In this document: one piece after another, positions 12,529 to 16,402 of the stretch
Layout: every line of letters begins with the position of its first letter
How positions within the stretch are numbered: the stretch's first letter is position 1
Assembly: GCA_946405675.1 (NCBI GenBank)
Contig: CAMJIC010000027.1
Location: 1 to 16,402, forward strand
Direction of reading: 5' to 3'
Length of the DNA: 16,402 nt
Source: an uncultured Clostridia bacterium
GTDB taxonomy: Bacteria > Bacillota > Clostridia > Lachnospirales > Lachnospiraceae
Made by a program: the position numbers and the translations under genes
Notes under the pieces: generated by a model
The model's database searches: none
Seen by the model: only the letters and a program-made list of their open reading frames with translations
Told to the model about the DNA's origin: nothing

Positions 12529-14213
12529 TTTCCTTCCTTCAGGACAACATCCCTGAAGTACATGGAACTCCAGCCCGCCCAGAAGGGGGAAAAGCTTTCC
12601 ACCCTGTCTCCGAGGACAAACAGATGCTCCGTGGAAAAAAGAGGCACCCATACGGCATTCTCCTGTACCAGGATCCTCTCAAGGTCGGCATACTCCTGCA
12701 TCCTCTGCTCCCTGTCCTGTATTCCACGTGCCTTCTGGATTCTGGCGAACACAGACGGAACCTGAAAATTGCTGGATCTGGAATACGTCTTTCCCCGGCT
12801 TCCGAATAGTGTATAGATAAAATTGTCCGGGTCGTTAAAATCAGCGGACCACTCTCCGATGTAAAGCATGAGGCTGCTGTTCCTGCGCAGGTACATCATG
12901 GTGTCTCCATCATAGCTGACGATGTCTGCTCTCAATCCGACATCGTTCAGATCCTGCTGTATCATCTCCAGTATCGTAAGCCTCCTGGCGCTGTTCTGGT
13001 AGTTGGCTGCCAGCTCCACAGGAATCTTGCCCGCGTCAGGAACCTCTGCGATCAGGCGTTTTGCCTCCTCAGGATCATACGACAGCCAACCCTGATTTTC
13101 TTCACAAAAACCAAACAGCCCCTTCGGATAAATGCCATCGATCAGGCTGCCTGCCCCTCCGTAAAGCTCATCCAGGATTCCCTTCCGGTCAATGGCCATC
13201 TGAATTGCTTTCCGGATCCGGATGTCCTTCAGAAGCGGAGACTGCATATTCATCATCAGGTACTGGATCGTCACACTGCTCCGGTATACGATCCTGTCCG
13301 CATATTGATCCATATGAACAAGGTCATTCACGGCATCCGGATTGATCATATTGGTATCCAGGATGTCAAGCCCGCCTTCCTGAAACTTCTGGTACATCAA
13401 CGCCGGAGGAAGCACCTGAAGCTTTACCTTTGAAGCAGACAGTGTCTCATTCTCCCGGCATTGATAATACGGATTTTTCTCCAGAGAGATCTCATTTTCG
13501 GAAAACGCAGTCACCCTGTATGGACCTGAACCCATCGTCATCTCAGCGCAGGAACCATAATCATCTCCCGCTTCCTTCACAAAGGACTCACTCAGGATGC
13601 TGCACGACGGAGAGGCCAGCTGATAGATATAGCCTTCAAAGGGTTCTGAAAGCGTGATCTGAAGATGTGAGTCGTCCAGGACACGGATTCCCTCAGGAAC
13701 TTCCGTTGCTCCCATCATGGTCTTGGCGGCTCCTGAAATGATGTCCGCAAAATCCGTCTGGACACTCCCTGGCAATGAAAGCATGCGTGCAAAGGTAAAC
13801 GCCACGTCAGAAGCCTTTACCTTCGTCCCATCGGAGAAAAAGGCATTGTCGCGCAGCTCAAAGGAATATGTCTTCCCATCCTCGGAAACCGTAAAATTCT
13901 CCGCAAGAGAACTCACCAGCCATGTATCGCCATCCGCATCCACCTCGATCTCAAACAGCCGCTCATAGATATTGAGCGGAATCATGTATTCGGAGGATGT
14001 CTTATGGATGTCCATGGTAGTAACCGGCTCTGACAAGCCGATCCGCAAAAGCCCTTCCTCAACCGGTTCTTCTGAATATTCCGTCTCTCCCGCCATCATG
14101 GCTTCGCTCTGCTCTTCAGGCAAACCTCCCTGGCTGCCGGAGAATGCAGGCACTCTGACGGAGGCAGCCATGCATGCCAGAATCATCAGGAGGATCGATG
14201 CAGTCTTTCTCAT
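12525..14213 (-). CDS. Extracytoplasmic solute-binding protein, family 5 (peptide/oligopeptide type)
   Basis: This 562-residue exported protein is of the SBP family 5 (OppA/DppA/NikA type). After the signal sequence (MRKTASILLMILACMAAS, where ILAC could be a lipobox with an unusually short n-region, or a normal signal peptide) and an acidic spacer, the mature part begins LLRIGLSEPVTTMDIHKTSS. Family features follow: YERLFEIE, TYSFELRDNAFFSDGTKVKASDVAFTF, and near the end ADFNDPDNFIYTLFGSRG. AAGGAAGAG lies 6 bases before the ATG. No permease or ATPase gene of an Opp system is adjacent. Instead the operon continues, with ATGA overlaps, to a 31-residue ORF and a membrane sensor phosphatase. This suggests that ligand binding may be sensed rather than, or as well as, used for uptake. 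The ligand is unknown; a peptide is the family default. Confidence 0.9.
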   Translation of the reverse strand: MRKTASILLMILACMAASVRVPAFSGSQGGLPEEQSEAMMAGETEYSEEPVEEGLLRIGLSEPVTTMDIHKTSSEYMIPLNIYERLFEIEVDADGDTWLVSSLAENFTVSEDGKTYSFELRDNAFFSDGTKVKASDVAFTFARMLSLPGSVQTDFADIISGAAKTMMGATEVPEGIRVLDDSHLQITLSEPFEGYIYQLASPSCSILSESFVKEAGDDYGSCAEMTMGSGPYRVTAFSENEISLEKNPYYQCRENETLSASKVKLQVLPPALMYQKFQEGGLDILDTNMINPDAVNDLVHMDQYADRIVYRSSVTIQYLMMNMQSPLLKDIRIRKAIQMAIDRKGILDELYGGAGSLIDGIYPKGLFGFCEENQGWLSYDPEEAKRLIAEVPDAGKIPVELAANYQNSARRLTILEMIQQDLNDVGLRADIVSYDGDTMMYLRRNSSLMLYIGEWSADFNDPDNFIYTLFGSRGKTYSRSSNFQVPSVFARIQKARGIQDREQRMQEYADLERILVQENAVWVPLFSTEHLFVLGDRVESFSPFWAGWSSMYFRDVVLKEGK

Positions 14214-14236
14214 GCTATACTCTTCCTTTTGCTCTT

Positions 14237-14268
14237 GTAACGATTCAGAACCGGTTCTGAACAGTTAC
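14237..14268. promoter_or_regulatory. 18-bp perfect palindrome in the leader of the solute-binding protein gene
   Basis: TTCAGAACCGGTTCTGAA (14244-14261) is perfectly self-complementary and is flanked by GTAAC and GTTAC (14237-14241 and 14264-14268), also complementary. It lies 24 bases upstream of the ATG (14213). It could be a repressor operator or a leader hairpin; no T run follows. Confidence 0.55.
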
Positions 14269-14306
14269 GCATCGGGTGATGCCACGCATCCGGAATCACC
14301 CGACGC
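14269..14306 (-). other. Hairpin after the polyferredoxin gene
   Basis: GCATCGGGTGAT (14269-14280) pairs with ATCACCCGACGC (14295-14306) over a 14-base loop; the one mismatch becomes G-U in the minus-strand RNA. It abuts the palindrome at 14237-14268, so two stems stand in tandem between the genes. No U tract follows. Possible attenuator, processing site or imperfect terminator. Confidence 0.5.
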
Positions 14307-14368
14307 CTCTTCCTTTTCGCTTTTATCCGCCCTCCGCAGCAAGTGCTCCGGGGTGCTGGGGATGACTG

Positions 14369-16300
14369 TCATGACTGCTGGTCTGCTAACTTGTACAAAG
14401 CTTCCAGTGCTTCCGGTGTCACGCTCTTGACCTGATTATAAACGACCTCGCCTCTTCTGTTCAAAACGATGGTCTGCGGAAGGGTTGCCCCGCCCCCGAC
14501 GATCTGGAAGATGGTTCCTTCCTTCACATCCTTCGTGAACGGCATCGCATACCCTCTGCCCGCAATGAATTTCTTCGGGTCGTCCTTCGGTGCCAGCGGA
14601 GAGTGGACCGCCAGCATTGCAATATCATCCCCATGCGCCTGATACAGATCGCTGAAATATGGAAGCTCATGGACACACGGCGTACAGTAGGTCGCCCACA
14701 GATTGATAAAGACGATCTTTCCTCTCATATCCGCAAGGTGGAAGGTGGAACCGTCAAAGCATTCCGCGGTAAAGTCCGCAAGCTGCTGTCCCACTTCATG
14801 CCCGATTGGAGCATTGCTTTCGTAAGACCGGCTCTGAGCATCAGAACCATCCTCTCCGCTGTCCCCGGACTCATCCGCCTGTGCCGCAGCCTCTTTGCCA
14901 TCCTCCGTCTGTATAAGAGCTCCGGTCTCCAGACCGGCTCCTGCCTGGTCTTCCGCTTCTGTCTGAGCGCCAGCCTTTGCCTGCACATCCGCTTCTGTCT
15001 GAGAAGCAGTCTTTGCATTCTCATCTGTTTCTGTCTGAGAAGCAGTCTCTGCATTCTCATCTGTTTCTGTCTGAGAAGCAGCCTTTGCGTTCGCATCTGC
15101 TTCTGTCTGAGAAGCAGCCTTTGCGTTCGCATCTGCTTCTGTCTGAGCAATCACTTCAGTCTGAGCATCCGTTCCCGCCCCAATAGCAGTTCCGGAAGCC
15201 ATGCCCGGTTCACTCTCCCCGCCCTTTCCGGCGTCCGGAAGCGTACCGGCCACTGGCCCCGCTTGTGCCGCAGCATCCTTTTTGATGGAAGGATCCAGGA
15301 CGTTATACCACAAAACCGCAAAGCACAGAACCGCAAGCGCGATGCCCCAGGCGATGCGCGAAAAACGTTTCCTGCGCTCAGGCGCATCCGGACGGTCATC
15401 GGCACACCCCATCGAAGGAGCCTTCAGCGTTACCTTTCCGGCCTTGATGGAAATGGCCCCCTGGCTGCATACCTGCATACACTTTCCGCAGTTAATGCAC
15501 TCATGGTCACCGACCCTTCGCACATCCATCCCGCAGCTTCGCACACACGACCCGCAGTGATTGCAGCGGGACGCATCCACCTTGACGCCGATCACATTGA
15601 AACGGTTGAACAGTCCATAGATCGCGCCCAGCGGGCAGAGAAAACGGCAAAATGAACGATAGATAAAGATACAGGCCAGTCCAATCACCAGCAGGATCAC
15701 AAACTTTCTTGTAAACAGGACTCCGAGCATGTTCAGGTAGGAAGGATTGGCCGGCAGAAGCCCCAACGCCCCCTCACCCGTACCTGCCGGGCAGATATAC
15801 TTGCAAAAGCCCGGCAGGGGGATATCATAGGCCAATCCATACCAAAGAGGGATCGCTATGACAAAAACCGCCAGGATCACATATTTGAGCCATGACAATG
15901 CCCGCGTGACGGCCGACTTTCTGATCTTCGGCGTCGGGATCTTGTGCAGAAGCTCCTGGATCAGTCCCAGCGGGCAGACCCATCCGCAGACCGTGCGCCC
16001 CAGGATCACTCCATACAAGAGAATGATCCCGATCACATACCATCCGATCCTGTGCCCGGAGGAGGCCAGCGCGTTCTGGATCGATCCCAGTGGACAGGCA
16101 CCCACCGCGCCCGGGCAGGAGTAGCAGTTAAAGCCAGGAACACAGACTGCTTTTGTATTTCCCTGATAGATCTCACCTTCAATAAATCCCTTCAGATGCG
16201 CGTTGTAAAGGAGCGCACTGTAAAGCTGGACAAAACGTCTCGAAGACGGCCGGTGCTCCTGCCACCAGGACATCGTCTTTTTCTCACTTCTTTCGTTCAT
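14369..16300 (-). CDS. Membrane polyferredoxin (NapH/YccM-like) fused to a TlpA/ResA thioredoxin domain
   Basis: A 643-residue redox protein. Its membrane part (about 20-335) has roughly five helices and Cys motifs CVPGFNCYSCPGAVGAC (53-69), CGWVCP (105-110), CKYICP (166-171) and CRFLCP (218-223), plus a two-cluster ferredoxin, CNHCGSCVRSC (246-256) and CINCGKCMQVC (268-278). The last helix (about 314-334) leads to a low-complexity linker (340-500, 12-residue repeats). The C-terminal thioredoxin fold (505-643) has the active site WATYCTPC (Cys539, Cys542) and a Pro608 like the cis-proline. Helix counting puts the ferredoxin inside and the thioredoxin outside. It probably carries electrons across the membrane to reduce extracytoplasmic disulfides; that is inference. 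The ATG at 16300 has GGGGAAGG in front. The frame stays open to the window edge through the 51-bp repeat, so a longer form cannot be excluded. Confidence 0.88.
   Translation of the reverse strand: MNERSEKKTMSWWQEHRPSSRRFVQLYSALLYNAHLKGFIEGEIYQGNTKAVCVPGFNCYSCPGAVGACPLGSIQNALASSGHRIGWYVIGIILLYGVILGRTVCGWVCPLGLIQELLHKIPTPKIRKSAVTRALSWLKYVILAVFVIAIPLWYGLAYDIPLPGFCKYICPAGTGEGALGLLPANPSYLNMLGVLFTRKFVILLVIGLACIFIYRSFCRFLCPLGAIYGLFNRFNVIGVKVDASRCNHCGSCVRSCGMDVRRVGDHECINCGKCMQVCSQGAISIKAGKVTLKAPSMGCADDRPDAPERRKRFSRIAWGIALAVLCFAVLWYNVLDPSIKKDAAAQAGPVAGTLPDAGKGGESEPGMASGTAIGAGTDAQTEVIAQTEADANAKAASQTEADANAKAASQTETDENAETASQTETDENAKTASQTEADVQAKAGAQTEAEDQAGAGLETGALIQTEDGKEAAAQADESGDSGEDGSDAQSRSYESNAPIGHEVGQQLADFTAECFDGSTFHLADMRGKIVFINLWATYCTPCVHELPYFSDLYQAHGDDIAMLAVHSPLAPKDDPKKFIAGRGYAMPFTKDVKEGTIFQIVGGGATLPQTIVLNRRGEVVYNQVKSVTPEALEALYKLADQQS
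14965..15144 (-). repeat. Five tandem 36-bp units encoding the redox-protein linker
   Basis: Units of exactly 36 bp begin at 14965, 15001, 15037, 15073 and 15109. The last two are identical, the second and third differ by one base, and the first is diverged. They encode 12-residue repeats of the type AKAASQTEADAN. Copy number is likely to vary between strains through slippage, without changing frame. Confidence 0.9.
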
Positions 16301-16351
16301 ATCCTTCCCCGTCGTAATCCGCTTTATGGAGTCATCATCTTTCCATGCATG

Positions 16352-16402
16352 TAAGGATCTGTTACAGAATAACTTGTACATCTGACTTGTCCAAACGCTC
16401 AT
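16352..16402 (-). repeat. 51-bp dispersed repeat, copy P2
   Basis: Identical to 2609-2659 over all 51 bases, in inverted orientation, running into the window edge, so it may be longer. It lies 51 bases upstream of the chosen ATG of the polyferredoxin gene. In this copy the reading frame through the repeat continues into that gene. Confidence 0.9.
16366..16394 (-). promoter_or_regulatory. Candidate promoter of the polyferredoxin gene inside repeat P2
   Basis: The same TTGGAC (16394-16389), 17-base spacer and TATTCT (16371-16366) as in P1. The start near 16359 leaves a leader of about 60 bases before the ATG at 16300. It fits a shared promoter cassette. Confidence 0.45.

Noticed and set aside
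14965..15144. Regular 36-bp repeats as a possible CRISPR array
   Set aside because: Units are directly adjacent with no spacers, they encode an in-frame peptide linker, and no cas gene is near.
16301..16402. N-terminal extension of the polyferredoxin through the 51-bp repeat
   Set aside because: The frame is open, but the added residues have no family support, the same sequence lies outside a recognised gene at 2609, and a good ribosome binding site precedes the ATG at 16300.
1..16402. tRNA, rRNA, phage or defence-system genes
   Set aside because: No cloverleaf or rRNA-like segment and no nuclease, integrase, toxin-antitoxin or capsid motif could be seen on either strand.

Overview
The window looks like chromosome of a Gram-positive anaerobe of the Clostridia, most likely the Lachnospiraceae or a close relative. 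The reasons are moderately high GC, AGGAGG-type ribosome binding sites, sigma-A-like promoters, a fused MacB-type ABC transporter, a clostridial-style membrane polyferredoxin, and the absence of outer-membrane genes. This placement is inference. I see no rRNA, tRNA, CRISPR array, transposase or phage gene.

Left part (1-4149). An AraC-family regulator on the minus strand (56-931) is divergent from a small plus-strand gene of 64 residues (1133-1327). Paired direct repeats 21 bp apart lie between them and could be the regulator's operator. A strong terminator (1403-1457) closes the small gene and a good promoter (1466-1495) opens the next unit. That unit holds a stand-alone protein with two cyclic-nucleotide-binding domains (1600-2514), followed by a PAS/class III nucleotidyl cyclase (2752-4149). 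Together they form a candidate local write-and-read module. The cyclase has Glu where adenylyl cyclases have the purine-selecting Lys, so cGMP is a real possibility.

Right part (4144-16402, all minus strand). The ABC exporter half-transporter (4144-5856) is convergent with the cyclase and overlaps its end by 6 bp. Next comes a two-gene unit: a small exported coiled-coil-like protein (8951-9310) and a 984-residue fused ATPase/FtsX-type transporter (5987-8941), driven from a clear promoter at 9354-9382. A divergent PlsY-like membrane protein follows (9452-10087). Then comes a sensor unit whose genes overlap by ATGA: a substrate-binding protein (12525-14213), a 31-residue small ORF (12433-12528) and a Cache-like/HAMP/PP2C phosphatase (10253-12436). 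The right edge holds a membrane polyferredoxin fused through a repetitive linker to an extracytoplasmic TlpA/ResA thioredoxin domain (14369-16300).

Two families of unexplained short repeats cross the window. One is a 51-bp sequence, perfectly conserved upstream of the cyclase and upstream of the polyferredoxin gene. It contains a promoter-like pair, and a diverged 27-bp core of it reappears in the 31-residue ORF in front of the PP2C phosphatase. The other is a 16-bp motif (consensus RGKTACAAGYCAYACY) at four gene boundaries, with a fifth degenerate copy. They are the least explained signals here.
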